Part shown: in pieces, positions 38,016 through 47,570 of the stretch | How the letters are laid out: every line of letters begins with the position of its first letter | How positions within the stretch are numbered: position 1 is the stretch's first letter | DNA from: JALOKP01 sp963800865 | GTDB taxonomy: Bacteria > Acidobacteriota > Polarisedimenticolia > J045 | NCBI GenBank assembly: GCA_963800865.1 | Contig: CAWDCL010000002.1 | Span: forward strand, 1 to 64,000 | Length of the DNA: 64,000 nt | Direction: 5' to 3' | The notes under the pieces: generated by a model | Told to the model about the DNA's origin: nothing | Seen by the model: only the letters and a program-made list of their open reading frames with translations | Databases searched by the model: none | Translations under genes and position numbers: made by a program

Positions 38016-39854
38016 ATGTTCCACCCCCTTCGTCACCTTCCCCGCGCGCTCCTCGTGCTCGGCCTGGGCATCGCCGCGACCGGTGGTTCGCCGGGCCAGG
38101 TCCCCGGGGTCCCCCTCTCCCGGCCTTCCGGCCCGGACACCGCCCAGCCCACGGGGGACGGCTCGTCCGACGGGGGGATGATCGGGCAGCTCCGGGGGCA
38201 GCACCTGCCGGCCTACCGGTTCGACCCGCACGACCACACCACCCCGCGCCGGGCGATGGTCGGCTTCCTCGCCGCGGCGCGCGCCGGCGACTACGTGCGC
38301 GCGGCGGAGTTCCTCGACCTCTCCGAGATCCCCGCCGAGTCGCGAGCCGCGCAGGGGCCGGCCCTGGCGCGCCGGCTGAAGTTCGTCCTCGACCGCTATC
38401 TCTGGGTCGATCCCGAGACGCTCAGCGACGATTCCGGCGGCGCGACGGACGACGGCCAGCCGGATGGTAACGACCTCATCGGCTACCTGCCGCTCCAGGG
38501 CTCGGAGGCGCGCGTCCTCGTCGAGCAGCGGGGCGACGAGGTCGGTTCGAACTGGCTGATCGCGCCGCCGACGGTCGCCGTGATCGACCCCCTCTACGCC
38601 GAGCACGGCTACCCGTGGATGGACCGCCTGCTGCCCGAGTTCCTGCTCACGACGCGCTTTCTCAACTCGACCCTGTGGCAGTGGCTCGGGCTGCTCGCGC
38701 TCGCCGCGGCCGCGTGGTTCGTCGCCCGGTTCGCGGCGCTCGCCCTGCGCGCGCCGCTGAAGCGCGTCGTCGCGCTCTCCGGCAGCCGGCTCGACGACGA
38801 CGTGGTCGCGGCCTTCGGGCCGCCGTTACGGCTCTACCTCGCGTCGCTGCTCTTCCAGCTCGGCCGCGGGACCCTGTACCTGTCGGTGATCGCGGAGCGG
38901 CGGCTGGCTTCCGTGCTCGGCCTGCTCGCCGTGGTGGCCTTCGTCTGGTTCCTGCTGCGGCTGATGGACACCCTCTCCGCCCACGCCGAGGAGCGCTACA
39001 GGGCGGAAGGGAACCGCGGGATGCTCAGCCTCGTGCCGATGCTGCGCCGCGGCGCGAAGGTCGCGCTGCTGCTGCTGGCCGGCACGCTGGTGGCCCAGAA
39101 CTACGGCTTCAACGTGACGGCGCTGCTCGCCGGCGCGGGGGTCGCCGGCCTGGCGGTCGCTTTCGCGGCCCAGAAGACGATCGAGAACCTCTTCGGCGGC
39201 GTCTCCGTGATCCTCGATCAGCCCGTGCGCGTCGGCGACTTCTGCAAGGTCGGCGCGTTCCAGGGAACGGTCGAGGACATCGGCCTGCGCTCGACGCGCC
39301 TGCGCACCGTCGACCGGACGGTCGTCGCCGTCCCCAATTCCCAGTTCTCGACCGAGTTCCTGGAGAACTTCGGCGCGCGCGACCGGATCCGGCTCTACCA
39401 GGTCCTCAACCTGCGCTACGAGACGACGCCCGACCAGCTGCGCTGGCTGCTGGTCGAGATCCGCAAGCTGATCCTCTCCCACGCGATGATCCACGGCGAG
39501 CAGGCGCGCGTACGGCTCATCGGTTTCGGGCCGTCGTCGCTGGACGTCGAGGTCTTCTGCTTCGTGAAGACGACCGACTTCCCGACCTTCGCCGCCGTGC
39601 GCGAGGACGTCCTGCTGCGGCTGATCGACGTCGTGCACGCCTCGGGGAGCGGCTTCGCCTTCCCGTCGCAGACCCTCTACTTCGGCCGCGACGGAGGGAT
39701 CGACGCGGCGCGGGCCCGGGCCGCGGAGGCGCAGGTCGAGACCTGGCGGAAGCAGGGGGAGCTGCCGTTCCCGGACTTCGCGGACGGGGAGATCCGGGCC
39801 TTCGAGGGGACGCTGCCGTATCCGCCGGACGGGTCGGGCGGACGGGGCGCGTAG
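38016..39854 (+). CDS. MscS-family mechanosensitive channel with periplasmic N-terminal domain
   Basis: A 612-residue channel protein of the inner membrane, larger than E. coli MscS (286 residues). A signal-like segment and a periplasmic domain (about residues 30-210) come first. Then come about five membrane helices (around 225-250, 275-300, 305-325, 350-370 and 375-395). The pore helix and beta domain follow (NVTALLAGAGVAGLAVAFAA, QKTIENLFGGVSVILDQPVR, VGDFCKVGAFQGTVEDIGLR). It releases solutes when the membrane is stretched. The ATG at 38016 follows GAGGAG. No frame break. Confidence 0.93.
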   Translation: MFHPLRHLPRALLVLGLGIAATGGSPGQVPGVPLSRPSGPDTAQPTGDGSSDGGMIGQLRGQHLPAYRFDPHDHTTPRRAMVGFLAAARAGDYVRAAEFLDLSEIPAESRAAQGPALARRLKFVLDRYLWVDPETLSDDSGGATDDGQPDGNDLIGYLPLQGSEARVLVEQRGDEVGSNWLIAPPTVAVIDPLYAEHGYPWMDRLLPEFLLTTRFLNSTLWQWLGLLALAAAAWFVARFAALALRAPLKRVVALSGSRLDDDVVAAFGPPLRLYLASLLFQLGRGTLYLSVIAERRLASVLGLLAVVAFVWFLLRLMDTLSAHAEERYRAEGNRGMLSLVPMLRRGAKVALLLLAGTLVAQNYGFNVTALLAGAGVAGLAVAFAAQKTIENLFGGVSVILDQPVRVGDFCKVGAFQGTVEDIGLRSTRLRTVDRTVVAVPNSQFSTEFLENFGARDRIRLYQVLNLRYETTPDQLRWLLVEIRKLILSHAMIHGEQARVRLIGFGPSSLDVEVFCFVKTTDFPTFAAVREDVLLRLIDVVHASGSGFAFPSQTLYFGRDGGIDAARARAAEAQVETWRKQGELPFPDFADGEIRAFEGTLPYPPDGSGGRGA

Positions 39855-39861
39855 CCCGGTC

Positions 39862-41353
39862 TCACGGCGCCTCGAAGACCTCCTCGACCGCGTCGATCCC
39901 GAAGCGGATCGTCATGTCGACGTGGTCGCGGATCGCGCCCCGCCACGCGTCGCCGCTGCCGTGCGATGCAGCCGCGCCGCGGCACAGATCCTCCAGCGCC
40001 GCGAGGGCCGCGCCCACCTCGGCCTCGGTGAACCCCTGCTCGCGCCGCCGCTCCGCGTACGACCGGCTGGCCACGACGAAGACCCCCTTGTCGGCGAGCC
40101 GCAGCGACTCCAGCAGCCCCTCGAGCAGCTCGCGGTGCAGCGCGGCGTGCTGCTCGGGGGGGACGCGCTGAAAGTCGGGGCCGGCCCCGGCCCGGGCGGG
40201 GTCGAGCAGGCAGCGGTCGAGGCGCTCGACCAGTTCCGCGGCCCGCTCCTCCAGGATGCGGTGGATCTGCAGGTTCTCGTGCAGCCGCTCGCGGCGCAGC
40301 GCAGCGTGGTTGCGGCGGTGCCACTCGGTCGGGTGAGACTTGCGGTTCTGCACCAGGAACGGCATCCGCCGCGCGACCGCCAGCCGCGCGCGCGGCTTCC
40401 AGCCGAGCCAGGCCCGCGTGTCGCCGGCGTCGACCGCGAGCTGCTTGTCGATCATCCGGCCCATCCAGGGGCGCTCGAACGGCGGCGCCCCCAGCGCGCG
40501 TCCCACGGCGTGCCGCAGGGCAATCCCGGCGCAGCAGACCGGCTTCGGCAGGTAGATCGCGCGGCGGCGCTGCCCGTAGTGCGCGGCGGTGGCGGCGTCG
40601 TACAGGTCGCGGTGCGGCGTGGAGCCGTCGGGGCTGGCGAGGAGGATGTCGTGCTGGAGATGGTCGAGCCTGACCACCAGCCGGCGGAAGAAGTCGACGG
40701 TGTCGCGCACGTGGAGGTAGGGGACCGCCGACAGCCCGCAGCCGGCGAGAAACGCATGCATCGCCGACGGCGACAGCCAGGTCTCGAGGAAGCGGAACAG
40801 CGGCTCGTACTCGCACCAGTCGGAGAAGATCGCGGCGAGGCGCACGATCCCGGTGCGGAAGTCCGCGGCGCGGGCCGCGACGAGCTGCTCCGCCGCGCGC
40901 TTGCTCGCCGCGTAGGGGGTGTCGCCGTCGGGAGGCGAGGTCTCGGTGAGAGCGGACCCGGGTCGCGGGAACTGGCAGGCGGCGACCGAGCTGGCGAAGA
41001 CGAAGCGCGGGATCCCCGCGAGCCGCGCCCCTTCGAGCGCGTGCCGCGTCCCGTCCACGTTGACGCTCCCGTAGTGCGGGACTCTCGCGGCCGGTGAAGT
41101 CGTAGTAGCCGGCGAGGTGGAAGACAGCATCCGCGCCACCGGCCGCCTCGATCCGCCGGAAGGCGTCGAGCGTGTCGGCCTCGCGGGTCAGGTCGACCTG
41201 GATCCAGCGGATCGCCGGGTGCACCGGAGCGCCGCACTGCGCCTGGGAGCGGCGGGCGATCGCGAAGACCGGGTACTGTCCCTGGACCGCCTCGAGGAAG
41301 TGGCGGCCGATGAAGCCCGAGGCGCCGGTGAGGACGATCGCGCGAGGGTGCAC
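39862..41353 (-). CDS. extended SDR (NAD-dependent epimerase/dehydratase-like) with helical C-terminal extension, one frame break
   Basis: About 497 residues. The N-terminal NAD-binding motif is AIVLTGASGFIGRHF, followed by AVFHLAGYYDFTGRE. The frame then changes near 41090 and continues PHYGSVNVDGTRHALEGAR with the active-site YAASK (Tyr, Lys) and a Ser in FASSVAACQF. Restoring a CG pair in GGCCGCGAGAG joins them. The SDR part ends near residue 330. A helical extension of about 170 residues (HRILEERAAELVERLDRCL, TEAEVGAALAALEDLC) follows and is not part of the usual family. The substrate may be a sugar nucleotide, sterol or other alcohol. The start is GTG 41353. Confidence 0.75.
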
Positions 41354-41405
41354 GGAGGCTTCCCCCGAACCCAACCCACGGTCAGTGTAGTCCCGCCGAG
41401 GAAAG

Positions 41406-41432
41406 ACGGGCCGGCACAGAGGCCGGCCCCTA
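41406..41432 (-). repeat. single REP unit
   Basis: One 27-base REP copy of the CTCTGTG variant, oriented with GTAGGGG first on the minus strand, 52 bases after the stop of actP. It may act as a terminator. Confidence 0.9.
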
Positions 41433-41483
41433 CGGGAGGGTGCGGGGGCGCACGCTTCGCGCGCGCCCCCGCAGCGTCTTGCT

Positions 41484-43064
41484 TTACTCGGATCCGACGC
41501 CCAGGTAGGCGCGGAGCTTCTCGTCCTCGAACATGTCCTCCGCCGTCTGCTCCTTGGTGAGCAGCGAGACGACGATGGCGACGAGGAACGCGGCGGTCAT
41601 CGAGACGATCGCCGGGTTCTTGAGCGGGAAGATCGCCTCCTTGTTCTTGAAGACGTCGACCCAGACGGTCGGGCTCAGGATGATCAGCGTCACGGCCAGG
41701 AACGCGCCGGTCACGATCGACCAGAACGCCGCCTGCGTCGTGAACTTCTTCCACACGATCGAGAGCAGCAGCGCCGGGAAATTGGCGCTGCAGGCGATCG
41801 CGAACGCCAGACCCACCATGAAGGCGACGTTCTGGCCCTCGAACAGGAACCCCATCAGGACGGCGAGGACGCCGAACACGACCGTCGCGCCCTTGGCGGC
41901 CCGGACCTGCTGCTGCTCGGTCGCCTGGCCCTTCTTGATCACGGACACGTAGATGTCGTGCGAGTAGGCGGAGGCGCCGGCGAGCGTCAGCCCGGCGACC
42001 ACCGCCAGGATCGTCGCGAAGGCGACCGCGGCGATGAAGCCGAGGAACGGCGTGCCGCCGAGTTGCTCGGCGAGGAGCGGGGCGGCCATGTTCCCGCCCT
42101 TGTCCCACTTCGCGATGATGTCGCGGCCGACCAGCACCGAGGCCGAGAAGCCGACGAGCGGGATGATGATGTAGAAGTAGCCGATGAACCCGGTCGCGTA
42201 GAGCACCGAGGTGCGCGCGGCCTTGGCGTCCGGCACGGTGTAGAAGCGCATCAGGATGTGCGGCAGGCCGAGCAGGCCGAACATCAGGGCCAGGCCCAGC
42301 GAGATCGCGTCAATCGGGTTGGTGACGAGGCCCCCCGGCTCCAGCGCCGCCTGCCCGACCTTGTCCGACACCGCCTGGTAGAGGTTCCCCGGGCTGAAGT
42401 TGAAGTGCGACATCGCCATGAGCATCAGTACCGTCACGCCGCAGAGCAGCAGGACGGCCTTGATGATCTGGACCCAGGTCGTGGCGATCATGCCGCCGAA
42501 GAGCACGTAGGCCAGCATCACCGCGCCGACGATCAGCACGGCCAGCTTGTAGTCGATGCCGAACATCAGCTTGATCAGGTTCCCGGCGCCGACCATCTGG
42601 GCGATGGTGTAGGCGATGACGGTCAGGATGCCGCCGACCGCGGAGGCGATGCGGACGGGGCCCTGCCGCAGCCGGAACGCGACGACGTCGGCGAAGGTGT
42701 ACTTGCCGAGGTTGCGCAGCGGTTCGGCGATCAGGAACATCAGCGCCGGCCAGCCGACGAGCCAGCCGGTGGCGTAGATCATGCCGTCATAGCCCTTGAG
42801 GGCCACCATGCCGGCGATCCCCAGGAACGAGGCGGCGGACATGTAGTCGCCGGCCAGCGCGAGGCCGTTCTGGAAGGCGCTGACGCTGCGCCCGGCGGCG
42901 TAGAACTCCTTGGTCGACTTGGTCCGCTTCGCGGCCCAGTAGGTGATGGCCAGCGTCAGCGCGACGATGACGAAGAAGAAGAAGATGGCGGACGCGGTCG
43001 GCGCACCGAGCGAACTCGTTGCGGCGGCGGCGGCTTCTGCGGCGGGAGCGGCTGGATTCTGCAT
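41484..43064 (-). CDS. actP: cation/acetate symporter ActP
   Basis: A 526-residue sodium:solute symporter of the ActP type, with about 13 membrane helices. Seen: AAGRSVSAFQNGLALAGDYM (sodium-binding region), SAASFLGIAGMVALKGYDG, and GLLGLPHILMRFYTVPDAKA, typical of the acetate group. The length is normal (E. coli ActP 549). It takes up acetate and other short carboxylates with a cation. It is the last gene of the operon DUF294-DnaQ-DUF485-actP, 15 bases after DUF485, with GGGGAGG as ribosome site. Confidence 0.93.
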   Translation of the reverse strand: MQNPAAPAAEAAAAATSSLGAPTASAIFFFFVIVALTLAITYWAAKRTKSTKEFYAAGRSVSAFQNGLALAGDYMSAASFLGIAGMVALKGYDGMIYATGWLVGWPALMFLIAEPLRNLGKYTFADVVAFRLRQGPVRIASAVGGILTVIAYTIAQMVGAGNLIKLMFGIDYKLAVLIVGAVMLAYVLFGGMIATTWVQIIKAVLLLCGVTVLMLMAMSHFNFSPGNLYQAVSDKVGQAALEPGGLVTNPIDAISLGLALMFGLLGLPHILMRFYTVPDAKAARTSVLYATGFIGYFYIIIPLVGFSASVLVGRDIIAKWDKGGNMAAPLLAEQLGGTPFLGFIAAVAFATILAVVAGLTLAGASAYSHDIYVSVIKKGQATEQQQVRAAKGATVVFGVLAVLMGFLFEGQNVAFMVGLAFAIACSANFPALLLSIVWKKFTTQAAFWSIVTGAFLAVTLIILSPTVWVDVFKNKEAIFPLKNPAIVSMTAAFLVAIVVSLLTKEQTAEDMFEDEKLRAYLGVGSE

Positions 43065-43079
43065 GGTTTCCTCCCCGCC

Positions 43080-43385
43080 CTACTTGTGGAGTTCGTCCCG
43101 AAGGCGCTTCACTTCGGGATCGTAGACCTTGTTCGCCCACACGACGTAGATCGCGGTGAGCACCCAGGCGCCGAGGATCGTCAGCACGCCGAGCGGAATG
43201 CCCTTCGTGGTCGCGCCCGCGCCGATCTTCTCCGCCATGAGCGGCTTGTTGTAGCCAATCAGGAGGATGTAGCCGTAGTACACGATGAAGAGCAGGATCG
43301 TCAGGATGATCGAGATCATCCACTTCTTGCGCACGAGTTCCTTGAACGGTGCCGACTCCAGGATCTGGCTCACGCTCTTTCCCAC
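43080..43385 (-). CDS. yjcH: DUF485 membrane protein (YjcH-like), partner of ActP
   Basis: A 101-residue protein with two membrane helices (WMISIILTILLFIVYYGYIL; LGVLTILGAWVLTAIYVVWA) and a short charged tail. DUF485 proteins are encoded directly before acetate permeases in many bacteria and are thought to assist them. The start is GTG 43385 with GGAGG upstream. It lies 32 bases after the exonuclease gene. Confidence 0.88.
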   Translation of the reverse strand: MGKSVSQILESAPFKELVRKKWMISIILTILLFIVYYGYILLIGYNKPLMAEKIGAGATTKGIPLGVLTILGAWVLTAIYVVWANKVYDPEVKRLRDELHK

Positions 43386-43417
43386 GGGCTCCTCCTTTTC
43401 CCTCCGGTTCGCTTGCC

Positions 43418-44013
43418 TCAACACAACTCGCGGAGCGTGCGCGCTCCCAAACGCGCGCGCAGCGCGAGGAACAGTTCCGCCGTCGCCAGCGCGTCCGAGA
43501 GCGCGTGGTGGTGGCGGTACGATGGAAGTCCCAGCTCGAGGCGGGCCACGGGCAGCGCGGTCCGCGGTGGGACGGGATGGGGGGAGAATCGCTGCTTGCG
43601 ATGCGAGAGCTCCAGCAGCAGCTTGACGGTGTCGACGACCTGCGGTTTCGGCCAGTCCCGCCGCGCGCGCTTGTACGCGTCCTTGAGGAAGCCCAGGTCG
43701 AGGTGCGAGAAGTGCAGGAGCAGGACCCCCTCGCGCAGGCGGCGGTCGATCTCGGGGAGCAGGTCGGCCAGCGCCGGGGCGTCGCCAGCTCCGAAGGCAG
43801 GATGTGGTGCGCGCCGATCCCGTCGGCCGGGAGCGACGGGAGGTCCGGCGGGCGCACGAGGCTGTAGAAGCGCTCGCCGTAGTGGATCACGCCGGCACGG
43901 ATCGGGATCGTCGCCACCGCGATGATCTCGTCGAACTTCGGGCGCAGGCCCGACGTCTCGAGGTCGAGCGCGACGTAAGTCACCTCGTCCCATGCCGGCG
44001 AACGCCAGAACAT
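43418..44013 (-). CDS. DnaQ-like 3'-5' exonuclease, one frame break
   Basis: About 198 residues with a DEDDh exonuclease fold. VALDLETSGLRPKFDEII carries the first Asp and Glu; HFSHLDLGFLKDAYKR carries the middle Asp; HHHALSDALATAELF carries the His and last Asp. The frame changes near 43790 (after HILPSEL, before GDAPALADLLPEID); one extra G repairs it. DnaQ-like proteins are often encoded between a CBS-DUF294 protein and an acetate permease. There they are not the replicative epsilon subunit, and their role is unclear. The ATG overlaps the preceding stop by one base (TGATG). Confidence 0.82.
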
Positions 44014-45815
44014 CAGGAGATCCTCGAGACAGCATAATTCAAGGCGGTCGCCTGCTGGTGCTCCCGGATCGCGACGAAGGTCTCCTTCAGGTGGGTCCGT
44101 TCGAGCGGCGAGAGGTCCTCGAGCTGGACGCAGTTGCCCGGGGGCTGACCGGCACGGGTCGCCTTGATCTGGGCCCGGAGCCGGATCCGCAGCAGGAAGC
44201 GGAACGCCTCCGCCAGCGTCTCCGCCCCCTCCTTGCTCAGTCCGCCGGCCGCCGCCGCCGCCGGCAGGCGCTCCAGCGTGGGCCGCGCCTGTACGCCCGC
44301 CTCCAGCGCGTGCAGGCGCGCCAGCGAGACGATCGGGATGATCCCGCCGCGCTTGAGGTCGACCCCGTCCTCCTCCTCCTTGACCTGGCGGAACAGGCCG
44401 AGCGGCGGCTCGAACATCAGCGAGGCGCGCGCAAGGTGGGCCAGGAAGATCCGCTCCCGCCCCGCCAGGTAGAGGATCTCGTTGAGCGGGCCGACCGACA
44501 GCGTGCCGCCGACGGCGCGGAAGTCGAAGAAGTTCGCCGCCTCGATCAGCGCGCGCGGCTCGGGCGTCTGCATCCAGCCGCGGAACAGCCGCTCCCACTC
44601 GGCGAGCGGCCGGTGCCAGTTCGTGGCCATGAAGCCGCCCTTGCAGGGCGGGAACGAGGCCGCGATCAGCCCGTCCACCACGCTCTGTGCGAGCTTCCCG
44701 AAGTACGCCTTCGCCTCCGGCGTATCGTCGCGGTAGACGAGCGCGTTGTCCTGGTCGGTCAGGAGGGCCTGCTCCATCCGGCCTTCCGACCCGAAGACGA
44801 TGAAGGCGTACGGGCAGGGCGGCCGGCCGAGCTGGGCCTCGGCGATCCGCAGCAGGCGCGCGATCAGCGCGTCGTTGAGGCGCGAGACGATCCGCCCGAT
44901 CTCCGCCGCCTCGAGGCCGCCCCAGGCCAGGTTCTCGATCACCCCCGACAGTTCCGCCGCGTAGTTCGCCAGCGACTCGGCCTGCGCCAGCTTTTCGATT
45001 CCGGACAGGAGCGAGGTCGGGCTGTTGGCCTGCCGGCGCAGGAGATCGGTGTCGGTGACCATCCCGACGACCGTCCCGCCGTCGAGCAGCGGCACGTGGT
45101 GCACGCGGTGCTCGAGCATGAAGACCAGCACCTCGAGCTGGGTCGAGCTCGCGGGGAGAGACTTCATCGGCTTCGTCATGACCACCGCGACCGGGGTGTC
45201 GGGGCCGCGCCCCTCCGCGAGCACGCGGCTGCGCAGGTCGCGGTCGGTGAGGATCCCGGGCGGGTCGGACTCGACCAGCACGGAGCTGACGCGCAGGTCG
45301 CGCATCGTGCGGGCCGCCTGCTCGACCGTGTCGTAGGGGCGTACGAAGATCGGCTTCCGCGTGATCAGCGCCTCGGCGGGCGCGGCGAGGTCGCGCCCCG
45401 CGGGAAGCGTCGCGACCGCCGCTGCCGTCCGCAGCCGCTGCGCGAGATCCTGCAGGAAGAAGGAAGAGAACTCCTCGCGCTTCATCAGCCGCTGGAAGGC
45501 GGCTTCAGGGATGCGGTAGACCAGCAGGTCCTCGCCGGCGACGACGTCGACGTGCGGGGCGGCCTTGGCGATGAGCGAGGGGAAGCCGAAGAGGTCCCCC
45601 TCCTCGAGCTCCTGCACCAGCGCGCCGTCGCGCTCGAACCGGACGGCCCCCTTCCGGATCATGTAGAGGTGCTCGCTGCGCGCGCCGCCGCGCTCGAGCA
45701 GCGGGGTGCCGCCCGGGTAGTACGCGACTTCGAGCGATTCCTCGGCGATCCGGAAGTCCTCCGGACGCAGTCGATCGAACGGGGGGTGGCTGCGCAGGAA
45801 CTCGGCTGGTTCCAT
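44013..45815 (-). CDS. cNMP-binding, CBS-pair and DUF294 nucleotidyltransferase-like protein
   Basis: A 600-residue cytoplasmic protein. A cyclic-nucleotide-binding-like domain (about residues 10-120; EHLYMIRKGAVRFERDG, EEGDLFGFPSL) is followed by a CBS pair (about 150-275; MRDLRVSSVLVESDPPGILT, VMTKPMKSLP, GMVTDTDLLRR). Next is the DUF294 nucleotidyltransferase domain (about 305-440; IVFGSEGRMEQALLTDQDNA) and its C-terminal partner domain. It is likely a regulator that senses adenine nucleotides. First gene of the operon with exonuclease, DUF485 and actP, so it may control acetate metabolism. No promoter was identified. Confidence 0.9.
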   Translation of the reverse strand: MEPAEFLRSHPPFDRLRPEDFRIAEESLEVAYYPGGTPLLERGGARSEHLYMIRKGAVRFERDGALVQELEEGDLFGFPSLIAKAAPHVDVVAGEDLLVYRIPEAAFQRLMKREEFSSFFLQDLAQRLRTAAAVATLPAGRDLAAPAEALITRKPIFVRPYDTVEQAARTMRDLRVSSVLVESDPPGILTDRDLRSRVLAEGRGPDTPVAVVMTKPMKSLPASSTQLEVLVFMLEHRVHHVPLLDGGTVVGMVTDTDLLRRQANSPTSLLSGIEKLAQAESLANYAAELSGVIENLAWGGLEAAEIGRIVSRLNDALIARLLRIAEAQLGRPPCPYAFIVFGSEGRMEQALLTDQDNALVYRDDTPEAKAYFGKLAQSVVDGLIAASFPPCKGGFMATNWHRPLAEWERLFRGWMQTPEPRALIEAANFFDFRAVGGTLSVGPLNEILYLAGRERIFLAHLARASLMFEPPLGLFRQVKEEEDGVDLKRGGIIPIVSLARLHALEAGVQARPTLERLPAAAAAGGLSKEGAETLAEAFRFLLRIRLRAQIKATRAGQPPGNCVQLEDLSPLERTHLKETFVAIREHQQATALNYAVSRIS

Positions 45816-45915
45816 CGGCCCACCGCGGTCATCCGCCGGGATGGCGGTCGACCAAACGTGGGCGGATTAGATGCCGGACTAACCCGCAGCGTCAACGGAC
45901 TTTATCTGCAGGACC

Positions 45916-47457
45916 TTACTGGTATGTGCTCGCGGCCGCGGAAACGGGCTCGATCCGCGAGAGTTCGCGCTCCACGGCGCGATCGAGCGCGCGTCCACGG
46001 GGGTTCACCGCGACGATCTTCCCGTCGCGATCGAGTAGCAGGTAGAGCGGGAGGAAGCGCACGTTGTAGGCCTCGAAGGGCGGCGCGTACCACCGCGGCC
46101 GGCTCCCGAGCACCTGCGGCCACGTCGCCTCCTTCCGCTCCAGGTAGCCGCGCAGCCACTTCCGGCCCTTCTCGCCGCCTTCCACGAAGGCGATGCCCAG
46201 GATCTCGAACCCCCGGTCCCTGTAGGTGGCGTAGGACTTCCGGAGGCGCGGGAACGCCTGGACGCAGCCGGCTCACCCGGGGCTCCAGAAGTCGAGCAGC
46301 GTGACCTTCCCGCGGAAGTCGGCGAGCGAGACCGTGTGGCCGTCGAGCCCCTCGGCCTCGAACGGCGGCGGGCCGTCGATGCGCCAGCCGAGGATCGTGA
46401 GCTGCCGGCGCAGCATCCAGTCGTACGGGGTGCGGCCCTCGTAGACCTCCGGCGTCGCAAGGTAGGCCGCGGCGCCGACCCGGATGGCGGCGGTCTCCTC
46501 GGGCCGCGTCTCGTAGAGGCACAGGGTCTTGAGGCCGAGCGCCGCCGCGGACCACTTGTCGGCGGTGCCGTCGTCGTCCAGTTCCTCGAAGAGCGGCAGC
46601 GCGGCGGCGCAGTCCGGGCGCGGCGGGTCGTCGTTTCCCCAGTCGAAGTCCGGCGGGCGGGTGGCGGCGGCGACGGCGACCGCACGGGCGAGCTGCGCCT
46701 CGCGCGCGTGCTCGCCCTGCGGGAATTCGGCGAGGTAGGCCGAGGCGGCCTCGCTGACACGCGCCTGCTCACTCGCGGTCCAGAGCAGGTCGATCATCGG
46801 GAAATCGTCAAGGCGCATTCGGACGATCTCGATCAGCGCGCCCTCGCGGTCCGGTGCACCGCGCTTCTCGCCGGCCAGGCGTGCGAGCGCGGCGACCCAG
46901 TCTTCGCGGAATCGAGCCTGGCGGATCGCGTAGGGTTCGGGTAGATCGCCGTATCCGAGCTCCTCCTCGGCCCGATTGCGCGCCGCCAGCAGGGCGGCGA
47001 GATCAGGGAACGAAGGCGCGGTACCGGGATCCCGCGGCTCGAGCGCGGCCGCGTACTTCGCGTCGAAGTCGGCGGCGTTGGCGCGTACCGTGTCGAGGAC
47101 GGCCACGAAGCGCGGCTCGGACGCGAGCGCGGCGAAGCTCGCGTCCTGTTCGAGCTTCCGGACGCTGCGCTCGCCGAGCGCCGCCGCCTGCTCGAGCGCG
47201 GTGAGCGTGCGGTCGGGGTCGTTGAGCTTCACCAGCACCTGGGCGTGCGACACCGCGTAGGAGGGATCGCGCGGCAGGCGCGTGCGCAGCAGGGCGAAGA
47301 GCTCGTCGGCGCGGGCCAGCTCGCCCGCATCCACGGCCTTCCGGGCCTGGTAGGCGAGGACGGTGTCGAGGCCGTGCTGCCAGCGGGAGCAGGCCGTAAG
47401 GCTCAGCGCCAGCGCCGCGATCAGGAGCGGGCGGAGCCAGCCGCGATCGGAGCCCAT
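45916..47457 (-). CDS. thioredoxin-fold lipoprotein with in-frame TGA at the active site (candidate selenoprotein)
   Basis: Read through one TGA, the frame encodes 513 residues. ATG at 47457; lipoprotein signal (LLIAALALSLTACSRW). A helical region of unknown fold (about 35-370) contains a TPR-like stretch. The C-terminal thioredoxin domain is of TlpA type: VTLLDFWSPG, then TGA (46273-46275, codon 395), AGCVQAFPRLRKSYATYRDR and GFEILGIAFVEGG, and later RFLPLYLLLDRDGKIVAVN. Aligned with DFWASWCGPC, the TGA takes exactly the place of the first cysteine and the second is present (U-A-G-C). The frame is the same on both sides, so no indel is involved. A small hairpin follows (see separate entry). 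A C-to-A error or a nonsense mutation is the alternative. Confidence 0.65.
46240..46272 (-). promoter_or_regulatory. possible bacterial SECIS hairpin after the in-frame TGA
   Basis: On the minus strand, 13 bases after the TGA, AGGC (46259-46256) pairs with GCCT (46247-46244) around an eight-base loop that begins with G (GTTCCCGC). An outer CCGG/CCGG pair lies at 46270-46267 and 46243-46240. The distance from TGA to loop (17 bases) and a G in the first two loop positions fit the bacterial SECIS consensus. The stem is short and could be chance in GC-rich DNA. Confidence 0.3.
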
Positions 47458-47570
47458 CGTCACCCCCCGGGACGCGAACAGGATAGCCGAGTCCGCGGGA
47501 CTCGGTTGACCTGCATCAAGGCGCCCGGCCCCGGCCTGGGTCACAGTCCCCCCAGCGCGAAGGAGGTCCC

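Noticed and set aside
45902..46555. Alternative frame explaining the end of the thioredoxin gene by a frameshift
   Set aside because: The coding phase is the same on both sides of the TGA, so no shift is needed; the other frames are Arg/Pro-rich shadows.
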